6,123 bases of DNA from an uncultured Methanomassiliicoccaceae archaeon (GCA_945492685.1 CALYUZ010000056.1:1-6123); one strand, 5' to 3'; shown: positions 1 through 4,960, counted from the first letter of the stretch. Translations and numbers: made by a program. The notes: a model not told the origin generated them from the letters alone.

Positions 1-117
1 TTTCCGAAAGTATGGAAAGACCCTGAAAAACAGCTTCAAACACCATTTTTTCTTAGACAATCCTGAAGATTTTACCGAAATACACAGATAAACAACCAGA
101 TCGGAACAGAGGAACAA

Positions 118-158
118 ATGGAAATCCGAAATCATCCAGAAGAACAGAAGATTTCCAT
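118..158. repeat. 9-bp inverted repeat with 23-nt spacer
   Basis: ATGGAAATC (118-126) and GATTTCCAT (150-158) are exact reverse complements. The right arm runs into an ORB-like dyad at 153-163. Function is unknown; an arm of this length in AT-rich DNA could be chance. Confidence 0.35.
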
Positions 159-163
159 AGGAA
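153..163. promoter_or_regulatory. ORB-like dyad (degenerate)
   Basis: TTCCATAGGAA matches the archaeal origin recognition box core TTCCAnTGGAA at all but one defined position. It extends to TTTCC-ATA-GGAAAC, with the same arm spacing as the canonical site. It is followed by an A/G-rich tract, not a true G-string. It lies on the far side of orc1 from the main ORB cluster, so it may be an outlying or decayed site, or chance. Confidence 0.3.
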
Positions 164-324
164 ACTGAAGAGGAAGGAAGAAAATCAATCGGAAAATCAA
201 TTTTTGATACCAAATAACAAATTATTGATGGAAACGACAACCTCCATATCGAATCATACCGCCAACCGATCTTATATAGAACTCCTCCAAAAGACACCCT
301 TATTTTTCAAGAAGATGAACATTA

Positions 325-345
325 GATCTGTAGAAACTACAGATC
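325..345 (-). terminator. Hairpin just downstream of orc1, possible terminator
   Basis: GATCTGTAG (325-333), a 3-nt loop and CTACAGATC (337-345) form a perfect 9-bp stem. It begins 13 nt after the orc1 stop codon in the minus direction. The minus strand beyond it is moderately T-rich but has no strong T-run close by. Archaeal termination depends mainly on T-tracts, so it could instead be a 3'-end stability hairpin. Its symmetry would also allow a role for transcripts arriving from the left. Confidence 0.45.
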
Positions 346-358
346 ACTTCGAAGACGA

Positions 359-1594
359 TCACATCAAAGTGGTCTGTTTCGAAGGTTTATAGGAATACAG
401 ATCGGTGAAGACCTCATCGGACTTGATCATATTGACGATCTCTTTGGGAGTGTTCAATTCGATCTCCTTTGTACGACCTGCCCTTCCGAAGGATTTCACT
501 CTCGCATGGACGATTCCGAGCATATCCAATTCAGAAATAAGGCCGGCTACCCTTCTCTGAGTGAGTATGGATTGCGATATCGCTTCACAGATGTACTTGT
601 ATGTAGTGTAGACATCACCAGTGGTCATCGTTGTCATGCCATCTTCAGTGTTTTTGATGACACTCAACAGAACAGTCTTCGATTGAACGGTCAGAGTCTT
701 GATGACCTCCGATACAGCATCCAGTTCGATCTTGTTCTTTGCAGATTTTACATGTGCAGCAGTGATCTTCTTGTCACCATTCCTTTCAGCGATATCTGCA
801 GACATCCTGAGGAGATCCAACGCCCTCCTCGCGTCACCCATCTCCTGAGCGGAGAGTGCTGCACAATAGGGGATGACATCATCATCGAGGATCCCATCAT
901 CGAATGCTTCCCTTGCCCTCTCATAGAGAATATCCTTGAGTTGATTCACAGTGTAGGGAGGGAAGATGACCTTCTCCTCTCCGAGTCTGCTCTTGATCTT
1001 CGGACTGAGGAATTCCGTGAATTTTGCATTGTTGGTGATACCGATGATGGAAACCCTTGATTTCTCAAGGATCTCATTGATCGTGGTGAGATAATAGAAT
1101 ATGTCATCACCGTTCTTCTGGAACGATCTATCGATCTCATCAAGGACTATGATGAAGATCTTGTCCTCTTTATCGATGTATGTGGTCAGCTCCGAGAAGA
1201 TCTTATCGAGACTCCATCCTGTGAATGGAATCTTCTTGTTCGGATCCGTGATGATCTGATTCGAGATGTTGTACAGAATACCATATGGATTATCGACAAC
1301 CTCGCAATTGATGTAAATGAAAGCACAGTTCTCCTGATTCTCATCAGCTTTCTTCAATTCCTTTCCGATGTAGTTCATCACCGCGGTCTTACCGGTTCCG
1401 GTCTTCCCTATGATCAGGATGTTTGACGGTTTGTCCTTGTTCAGAGATGGGGCGACGATCTCGACGATCTCATTGATCTTGTCATCTCTGTGTGGAAGGT
1501 TGCTCGGGATGTATGATGATTGGAGGATCTTCTTGTTCTTCACTATTACATTCCTTTTCTGTATGTATTGAGTGAATATATTGTCCTCGGCCAT
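359..1594 (-). CDS. orc1/cdc6: Orc1/Cdc6 family replication initiator
   Basis: Archaeal initiator that binds origin recognition boxes and loads the MCM helicase. Numbering from the ATG at 1594 (411 aa, normal for the family): AAA+ Walker A GKTGTGKT (63-70), Walker B IIVLDEID (148-155), sensor 1 IGITNN (184-189), a probable arginine finger in SRLGEE (R203) and sensor 2 in GDARRAL (253-259). The C-terminal part (about 290-395) fits the winged-helix DNA-binding domain, with AGRTKEIEL as the likely wing hairpin. Start choice: an in-frame ATG at 1603 adds MYG, but minus-strand GGAG (1607-1604) lies 9 nt before the ATG at 1594 and directly abuts the one at 1603, favouring 1594. The gene reads away from the ORB cluster on its 5' side. 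Its Shine-Dalgarno bases belong to an ORB-like dyad (1604-1614), suggesting autoregulation (inference). The orc1 identity is very secure; paralogue type is not determined. Confidence 0.96.
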   Translation of the reverse strand: MAEDNIFTQYIQKRNVIVKNKKILQSSYIPSNLPHRDDKINEIVEIVAPSLNKDKPSNILIIGKTGTGKTAVMNYIGKELKKADENQENCAFIYINCEVVDNPYGILYNISNQIITDPNKKIPFTGWSLDKIFSELTTYIDKEDKIFIIVLDEIDRSFQKNGDDIFYYLTTINEILEKSRVSIIGITNNAKFTEFLSPKIKSRLGEEKVIFPPYTVNQLKDILYERAREAFDDGILDDDVIPYCAALSAQEMGDARRALDLLRMSADIAERNGDKKITAAHVKSAKNKIELDAVSEVIKTLTVQSKTVLLSVIKNTEDGMTTMTTGDVYTTYKYICEAISQSILTQRRVAGLISELDMLGIVHARVKSFGRAGRTKEIELNTPKEIVNMIKSDEVFTDLYSYKPSKQTTLM

Positions 1595-1603
1595 ACCGTA
1601 CAT

Positions 1604-1614
1604 CTCCAGTGGAA
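1604..1614. promoter_or_regulatory. ORB-like dyad overlapping the orc1 start region
   Basis: CTCCAGTGGAA is one mismatch from the ORB core TTCCAGTGGAA. It abuts the upstream ATG of orc1 (1603-1601), and its CTCC is the minus-strand GGAG ribosome-binding site of orc1. It has no G-string, so it would be a mini-ORB. Bound Orc1 could block its own expression (inference). Confidence 0.55.
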
Positions 1615-1657
1615 CATACCGCTTTTCTGTTTCTTTTCCTGTGTATCCTGAATCCTT

Positions 1658-1665
1658 CTTTAAAG
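1658..1665 (-). promoter_or_regulatory. Candidate TATA box for orc1
   Basis: The palindromic CTTTAAAG reads as a TATA-like box on the minus strand with an A-rich element before it. A transcript starting about 25 nt downstream (near 1633) would leave a leader of roughly 35-40 nt, consistent with orc1 using the GGAG Shine-Dalgarno. The assignment rests on position and composition only. Confidence 0.4.
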
Positions 1666-1673
1666 ATTTCTGT

Positions 1674-1684
1674 CTTCAGTGGAA
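1674..1684. promoter_or_regulatory. Weak ORB-like dyad
   Basis: CTTCAGTGGAA matches TTCCAGTGGAA at 9 of 11 positions and keeps the right half AGTGGAA intact. It sits in the orc1 upstream region just behind the candidate TATA box. It is a weaker member of the cluster. Confidence 0.3.
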
Positions 1685-1732
1685 ATTTCAGTTGATATTC
1701 CGTATCCTGTGGTCATATTGTTCCTATTCTCC

Positions 1733-1740
1733 TAATATAG
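1733..1740 (+). promoter_or_regulatory. Candidate TATA box for the 26-aa peptide gene
   Basis: TAATATAG resembles an archaeal TATA box and lies about 50 nt before the ATG at 1784. It predicts a transcript start near 1760 and a short leader containing the GGAG ribosome-binding site at 1770-1773. Supported by motif and spacing only. Confidence 0.35.
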
Positions 1741-1757
1741 TGGTTCGATGTTACTCT

Positions 1758-1768
1758 TTCCAATCGAA
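1758..1768. promoter_or_regulatory. ORB-like dyad (one mismatch)
   Basis: TTCCAATCGAA has one mismatch to TTCCAnTGGAA and sits within TTTC-caatc-GAAA, followed by GGAG. It overlaps the leader of the small peptide gene. The GGAG beside it serves as that gene's ribosome-binding site, so only the dyad argues for an origin role. Confidence 0.35.
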
Positions 1769-1783
1769 AGGAGTTGTTCCAAA

Positions 1784-1864
1784 ATGAAAGGATGGCTTGT
1801 TATCGGAGCTTGCATTCTCGGAATCGTAGCTTTCATCGGCATTCTCTACCTTCTCGGACAGTGA
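1784..1864 (+). CDS. 26-residue single-membrane-segment peptide, unknown function
   Basis: ATG at 1784 to TGA at 1862-1864. The peptide opens MKGWLVIGAC and ends ILYLLGQ. Apart from Lys2 at the N-terminus and Gln26 at the end it is almost entirely hydrophobic, so it should form one transmembrane helix, probably with the N-terminus in the cytoplasm. A good ribosome-binding site (AAAGGAG, 1767-1773) lies 10 nt before the ATG, and a TATA-like box at 1733-1740 fits as promoter. It lies between orc1 and the strongest ORB, in the origin region, reading away from orc1. I do not recognise a family. The ribosome-binding site plus clean membrane-segment composition argue that it is real, but a 26-codon frame could be chance. 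Confidence 0.55.
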   Translation: MKGWLVIGACILGIVAFIGILYLLGQ

Positions 1865-1904
1865 TCCGGCAGGTGGAAAAACAGGGCATACACCCTTTCC
1901 CGAG

Positions 1905-1932
1905 TTCCAGTGGAAATGGAGGGGTGGGGGGG
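1905..1932 (+). promoter_or_regulatory. Full origin recognition box (dyad plus G-string)
   Basis: TTCCAGTGGAA (1905-1915) is an exact ORB dyad. After AT it runs into GGA, G4, T and G7 (1918-1932), the G-string that in known archaeal ORBs follows the dyad on one side and sets Orc1 orientation. The G-string points right, towards tiaS. Both parts in the right order and spacing, 300 bp from orc1, make this the strongest single piece of evidence for a replication origin here. The match to the ORB pattern is from memory of the family; no alignment was run. Confidence 0.8.
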
Positions 1933-1956
1933 TTTGCAAGAGTGACCGCAACCCCC
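1928..1956 (+). terminator. G/C-rich stem-loop in the ORB G-string, possible terminator
   Basis: GGGGGTTTGC (1928-1937) can pair with GCAACCCCC (1948-1956) around a 10-nt loop, with one bulged T. A T-rich stretch follows (TTTATTCTCTC from 1961). On the plus strand it could end transcripts of the 26-aa peptide gene. In DNA form it could be a structural part of the origin, because its left arm is the ORB G-string. Confidence 0.4.
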
Positions 1957-1960
1957 GTCC

Positions 1961-1966
1961 TTTATT
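1961..1966 (+). promoter_or_regulatory. Candidate TATA box for the OB-like protein gene
   Basis: TTTATT lies about 30 nt before the GTG at 1994. A start some 25 nt downstream would make the mRNA nearly leaderless, in line with the lack of any Shine-Dalgarno before that GTG. Confidence 0.35.
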
Positions 1967-1993
1967 CTCTCATTCATTTTTACATCATGATCG

Positions 1994-2293
1994 GTGATTC
2001 CGATCAACAAGTATGTCACATTGGGCATGGCCGTCGTCGTATTGGCAGGATTGTTCCTTGTCTTCTCCGATGAGGGTATAGGTGAGTATGACCACACGGG
2101 TATCGTGCATGACATAAGATCAGGTTCCAGTGGATACACATTCTACATCGACATGTCTGATGGCTCCTCTCTAAAGTGTTTCTCCAGATCCGAACCATCC
2201 GAACTCGGATACTATGGCATCTCCGGGGATCTGTCGGATGATGGCAGCATATTCTTCGTATCCGACATGGTCTGCTTCGATGATACGTCATGA
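1994..2293 (+). CDS. Small membrane-anchored protein with probable OB-like fold
   Basis: 99 aa starting at GTG 1994; an internal ATG at 2027 is possible but would cut into the membrane segment. Residues about 7-24 (YVTLGMAVVVLAGLFLVF) form one hydrophobic helix after a Lys, so the rest probably lies outside the cytoplasm. Residues about 31-96 alternate strand-like segments and turns (TGIVHDI, YTFYIDMSDGSSLKCF, YYGISGDL, SIFFVSDMVCF). This resembles a small OB-fold barrel (G-V, F-I-D, G-G-V pattern), but the match is by eye. No catalytic motif is visible. No Shine-Dalgarno precedes the GTG, and a TATA-like box at 1961 suggests a near-leaderless mRNA. It ends 52 nt before tiaS in the same direction. 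An ORB-like dyad lies inside it at 2125-2135. The gene is likely real; its function is not known to me. Confidence 0.75.
   Translation: MIPINKYVTLGMAVVVLAGLFLVFSDEGIGEYDHTGIVHDIRSGSSGYTFYIDMSDGSSLKCFSRSEPSELGYYGISGDLSDDGSIFFVSDMVCFDDTS
2125..2135. promoter_or_regulatory. ORB-like dyad inside the OB-like gene
   Basis: TTCCAGTGGAT is one mismatch from the ORB core and shares the AGT centre of the best sites. It has no G-string. It falls on codons for Gly-Ser-Ser-Gly, so coding sequence alone could produce it. Confidence 0.4.
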
Positions 2294-2302
2294 TATGGAA
2301 TG

Positions 2303-2313
2303 TTCCACTGGAA
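2303..2313 (-). promoter_or_regulatory. Inverted ORB dyad upstream of tiaS
   Basis: TTCCACTGGAA reads TTCCAGTGGAA on the minus strand, an exact match in the opposite orientation to the 1905 site. It extends to TGTTCC/GGAACA arms. It lies just before the tiaS TATA-like box, where TFB would bind, so Orc1 occupancy could affect tiaS transcription (inference). No G-string is present. Confidence 0.6.
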
Positions 2314-2316
2314 CAG

Positions 2317-2323
2317 TTTTATC
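2317..2323 (+). promoter_or_regulatory. Candidate TATA box for tiaS
   Basis: TTTTATC is centred about 26 nt before the ATG at 2346, the usual distance from TATA box to transcription start. The tiaS mRNA would therefore be leaderless. Confidence 0.5.
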
Positions 2324-2345
2324 GTTCTCTTGGAATCATGGTGGC

Positions 2346-3674
2346 ATGTTCGTTGCGGTGGACGATACGGATTCGATGAAGGGCAATTGCACAACATTCC
2401 TCGCCACCGAGATCATCAGGGAATTCATGGATGATCTCGATCTCATCGGGAATCCCCGTCTCGTCCGTCTCAACCCTGCGGTTCCTTGGAAGACCCGCGG
2501 GAACGGGTCACTTGTGATGAGGTTCGGGAAAGGTACCGGTCCGAAGAGGTTCATCGGGAGGATCGGGGACAGGGATGTCTTCTGCTACGACAGGTGCACA
2601 TCCTTCGAACCCGATCCGGTGATGATGAGGGACAGGATCATCCCCCACATCGAGGATCATCATGAGGATGATTCCGACCCCGGACTCCTGATCTCCAAGG
2701 AGAAGCCTTCCCAATCCTTCTATTGGAAGGGTGTGAGGACGATCCTCTCCCGTAACGATGTCGATCCCGAGATCGAACGTATCGGCGGGACCACCTTCGA
2801 GATCGGATGCGGAAGGGGTCTGATCGGCTGCACATGCGGGATGGCATGGAGGCCTCGCGACAGCACGTTCGAGCTCCTCACATACAGGCCCTCCGGCAGA
2901 TGGGGCACTCCGCGCATCTTCGATCCGATCACCATCCGTGATGTGGAGCATAACTATCCCACAACGTTCAACAGTTGGGAGGATAGGATGGAGAAGGTCG
3001 CCATGGTGCCATCCACGCCCTGTCCCGTGATGTACGGTCTCCGCGGTGATGTCGAATCGGATCTCATAGAGGCCTCATCGAAGATCGCGACGGAGTCGAT
3101 CGAGAGGTGGATAGTGTTCCTCACCAACCAGGGGACCGATGATCACATAATCCGCAACACTACCAAACTCATTCCCAATCAATCATACTCCATAACCGGT
3201 ACCGTCATCTCCAATCCCCGTCATATCGAGGGGAGCCATGTCCTGATCGATTTGAGCACCAGGCACGGGACCGTCACATGCGCCGCATACGAACCGTCCA
3301 AGGAGTTCCGCTATACCTTGGATTGGCTGGTCCCTGGTGATGTGGTCGAGGTTCTGGGGGAGCTCAGGGACCTTCCCCGCACCTTGAACATAGAGAAGAT
3401 CCATGTGATCTCCACCGTCGACGAATACAGGAAGGTCTCCAACCCGATATGCCCCATATGCTCCAGGACCATGAAGTCCATTGGAAAGGGGGAGGGATTC
3501 AAATGCAAGAAATGCCACACCAGGTCGTCCGTTCCCGTGTCCGTGAAGGTTTCCAGACAGATTGTTCCGGGATGGTACGAGCCTCCGACCGCGGCACGCA
3601 GACACCTGTCCAAACCTCTCAAGAGGATGGGTTTGGAGCAGCCTGTCGAGTTCGTCAATAGTCGTACTTTATAA
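2346..3674 (+). CDS. tiaS: tRNA(Ile2) 2-agmatinylcytidine synthetase TiaS
   Basis: Cytoplasmic archaeal enzyme that uses ATP to attach agmatine to C34 of the CAU-anticodon tRNA(Ile), so that it reads AUA and not AUG. 442 aa, close to the family norm (about 420). The N-terminus MFVAVDDTDS followed by KGNCTTFLA is the kinase-domain signature; by alignment with the Archaeoglobus enzyme, Thr16 should match its autophosphorylated Thr18. A ferredoxin-like middle region follows, including EIGCGRGLIGCTCG (152-165). Then come an OB fold (about 281-356, starting YSITGTVISNPRHI) and a C-terminal zinc ribbon CPIC...CKKC (C369, C372, C387, C390). The frame extends upstream to 2214, but that part overlaps the previous gene and lacks family sequence; the ATG at 2346 puts DDTDS at the expected place and matches a TATA-like box 26 nt before. 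It ends at TAA, 50 nt before the thiolase. Confidence 0.95.
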   Translation: MFVAVDDTDSMKGNCTTFLATEIIREFMDDLDLIGNPRLVRLNPAVPWKTRGNGSLVMRFGKGTGPKRFIGRIGDRDVFCYDRCTSFEPDPVMMRDRIIPHIEDHHEDDSDPGLLISKEKPSQSFYWKGVRTILSRNDVDPEIERIGGTTFEIGCGRGLIGCTCGMAWRPRDSTFELLTYRPSGRWGTPRIFDPITIRDVEHNYPTTFNSWEDRMEKVAMVPSTPCPVMYGLRGDVESDLIEASSKIATESIERWIVFLTNQGTDDHIIRNTTKLIPNQSYSITGTVISNPRHIEGSHVLIDLSTRHGTVTCAAYEPSKEFRYTLDWLVPGDVVEVLGELRDLPRTLNIEKIHVISTVDEYRKVSNPICPICSRTMKSIGKGEGFKCKKCHTRSSVPVSVKVSRQIVPGWYEPPTAARRHLSKPLKRMGLEQPVEFVNSRTL

Positions 3675-3683
3675 ACGACAGTC

Positions 3684-3692
3684 TTTTATATA
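3684..3692 (+). promoter_or_regulatory. Strong TATA box for the thiolase gene
   Basis: TTTTATATA is a near-consensus archaeal box A. A start about 26 nt downstream (near 3714) gives a leader of about 10 nt before the ATG at 3725. The leader holds GGGATATCC but no clear Shine-Dalgarno. It is the best TATA match in the window, in line with strong expression. Confidence 0.65.
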
Positions 3693-3724
3693 CAGGTCTT
3701 AATCCCGAGCCGAAGGGATATCCA

Positions 3725-4903
3725 ATGGATGAAGTAGTGATTCACAGCGCAGTAAGGACACCCATCGGAAAATACGGCAAGACACTCGCAGGCATCAAGG
3801 CAACAGATCTCGGTGCAATGGTCGTGAAGGAGGCTGTCAACAGGGCAGGTCTCCAGCCCACAGACATCGAGGAGTGCATCATGGGTAATGTCATCGGTGC
3901 CGGACTCGGACAGAACCCCGCGAGACAGGCCGCCATCGGTGCCGGACTTCCTGTGGAGATCGGTTCATTCACAGTCAATGCGGTTTGTGGATCCGGAATG
4001 AAGGCCACCATGCTCGCAGCCGATGCCATCAAGGCCGGGGAGTACAACGTCCTCGCAGTCGGAGGAATGGAGAACATGTCTGCCGCACCCTATCTCCTGA
4101 ACGGGGCCAGGTGGGGATACAAGATGAACGATCAGACGATGGTCGACTCCATGGTCCATGACGGTCTCTGGGACATCTTCAACAACCAGCACATGGGATT
4201 CACCGGTGAGATCGTCGCCGAGAGGTTCAATGTCACCAGGGAGGATGCCGACCAGCTCTCCGTGGAATCCCACCAGAAGGCTGCCGCGGCCATCAAGGCA
4301 GGCAAGTTCAAGAAGGAGATCCTGCCCGTCACCATCCCCTCCAAGAAGGGAGATATCATCTTCGACACCGATGAGGGTGTCAGGGAGGATTCCAGCATGG
4401 AGACCCTCGGAAAGCTCAAGCCCGTCTTCAAGAAGGACGGAATCGTCACCGCAGGCAACTCCTCGCAGCTCAGTGACGGTGCCTCATCCCTCGTCGTAGC
4501 ATCCAGGAAGTGGGCGGAGGAGCACGGACTCAAGCCCCTCGCAACCATCGAGGCCTATGGAGAGCGCGGAGTGAAGCCCGAGTACATCATGGAGGCTCCC
4601 ATCCCCGCGACACAGCACGTCCTCAAGAAGGCCGGAATGACCATCGACGATATCGACCTCTTCGAGCACAACGAGGCTTTCGCATCCGCATCCTGTGCCG
4701 TCAAGAAGGAGCTCAACGTTCCCGACGAGATCTTCAACGTCAACGGAGGAGCCGTCGCACTCGGTCACCCCATCGGATGTTCCGGAGCACGTGTCCTCAC
4801 CACCCTGCTGTACGCCCTGCAGGACAGGAACAAGGACGTCGGATGCGCCACACTCTGCCTCGGTGGAGGAAACGCGGTCACCACCATCATCCGCCGCTGC
4901 TGA
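3725..4903 (+). CDS. Acetyl-CoA C-acetyltransferase (bacterial-type thiolase)
   Basis: Condenses two acetyl-CoA into acetoacetyl-CoA, or the reverse; in archaea this usually feeds the mevalonate route to isoprenoid lipids. 392 aa, the typical length of the AtoB/ThlA/PhaA group, with no truncation. Catalytic residues are all present: nucleophile C88 in NAVCGSGMKA, NEAF at 316-319 (in EHNEAFA), H348 in GGAVALGHPIG and C378 in CLGGG. The N-terminus (VIHSAVRTPIGKYGKTL) and GLGQNPARQAA are also typical. It looks like the full-length bacterial-type enzyme and not the shorter divergent thiolase that pairs with HMG-CoA synthase in many archaea. Codon use is strongly biased: almost all Ile are ATC with no ATA, and nearly all Lys are AAG, suggesting high expression. 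No HMG-CoA synthase or DUF35 partner is visible nearby. A degradative or hydroxybutyrate-related role cannot be excluded. Confidence 0.95.
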   Translation: MDEVVIHSAVRTPIGKYGKTLAGIKATDLGAMVVKEAVNRAGLQPTDIEECIMGNVIGAGLGQNPARQAAIGAGLPVEIGSFTVNAVCGSGMKATMLAADAIKAGEYNVLAVGGMENMSAAPYLLNGARWGYKMNDQTMVDSMVHDGLWDIFNNQHMGFTGEIVAERFNVTREDADQLSVESHQKAAAAIKAGKFKKEILPVTIPSKKGDIIFDTDEGVREDSSMETLGKLKPVFKKDGIVTAGNSSQLSDGASSLVVASRKWAEEHGLKPLATIEAYGERGVKPEYIMEAPIPATQHVLKKAGMTIDDIDLFEHNEAFASASCAVKKELNVPDEIFNVNGGAVALGHPIGCSGARVLTTLLYALQDRNKDVGCATLCLGGGNAVTTIIRRC

Positions 4904-4960
4904 TAAACGGTCAAACAAACGTCTTCCCAAACCTTTTCCACTGCATCCTTTTTCAATCAA
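4904..4960 (+). other. Short gap between the thiolase and M20 genes
   Basis: 57 nt with a T5 run and C/T-rich sequence (about 4931-4955) that could act as an archaeal T-tract terminator for the thiolase. No good TATA box or Shine-Dalgarno is visible for the next gene, so co-transcription with partial readthrough is equally possible. Confidence 0.35.

Larger units (their letters stand above)
1..358. other. AT-rich, purine-rich region without a convincing gene
   Basis: This stretch lies beyond the 3' end of orc1. The plus strand is rich in A and G (many GAAA, GGAA and AGAAG words) and clearly more AT-rich than the flanking genes. No reading frame has a recognisable product. It contains a T6 run (46-51), a 9-bp inverted repeat (ATGGAAATC at 118-126, GATTTCCAT at 150-158), an ORB-like dyad (TTCCATAGGAA, 153-163) and a perfect 9-bp hairpin (325-345). 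It could be an intergenic spacer, a terminator region for convergent transcripts, or an outlying AT-rich part of the origin. No tRNA-like or repeat-array structure was seen. Confidence 0.6.
1604..2313. other. Putative chromosomal replication origin (oriC)
   Basis: Five dyads with at most one mismatch to TTCCAnTGGAA lie here (1604, 1758, 1905, 2125, 2303), plus a weaker one at 1674. They are spaced about 150-220 bp apart, immediately 5' of orc1. For uniform base composition the whole 6.1-kb window should hold about 0.2 such sites. The 1604-1790 part is AT-rich with a pyrimidine tract (about 1622-1660) and could be the unwinding element. Genes on both sides read outward. Archaeal origins commonly lie beside orc1/cdc6, so an origin is the simplest explanation, though function is inferred. 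Confidence 0.75.

Noticed and set aside
118..168. 16-codon frame starting ATG at 118 with GAGG nearby
   Set aside because: Too short, with no hydrophobic or conserved character; its ATG belongs to the inverted repeat.
325..345. Hairpin resembling a Cas12a-type repeat (TTTCTAC on the minus strand)
   Set aside because: Single copy, loop and stem do not match the Cas12a repeat layout, no spacers or cas genes nearby.
204..392. 62-codon plus-strand frame convergent with orc1
   Set aside because: It starts at TTG without a ribosome-binding site, runs through the hairpin at 325-345, overlaps the orc1 3' end antisense, ends in TAG unlike the real genes here, and has no recognisable domain.
506..1060. 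184-codon plus-strand frame antisense to orc1
   Set aside because: It lies entirely opposite well-conserved orc1 coding sequence (including sensor and arginine-finger regions) and looks like a shadow frame.
1868..1886. Half-ORB-like stretch (GGTGGAAAAACAGGG)
   Set aside because: Only the right half of the dyad is present; too weak to call beside the strong copies.
1846..2139. 97-codon minus-strand frame across the ORB and OB-like gene
   Set aside because: The Pro/Ser-rich product has no family features and is explained by the complement of the G-string and the plus-strand gene.
2214..2345. Upstream extension of the tiaS frame
   Set aside because: It overlaps the preceding gene in another frame, lacks family similarity, and the ATG at 2346 sits just before the DDTDS motif with a well-placed TATA box.
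4936..4946. TTCCACTGCAT between the thiolase and M20 genes
   Set aside because: Two mismatches in the right arm and no G-string; more likely part of a C/T-rich spacer.
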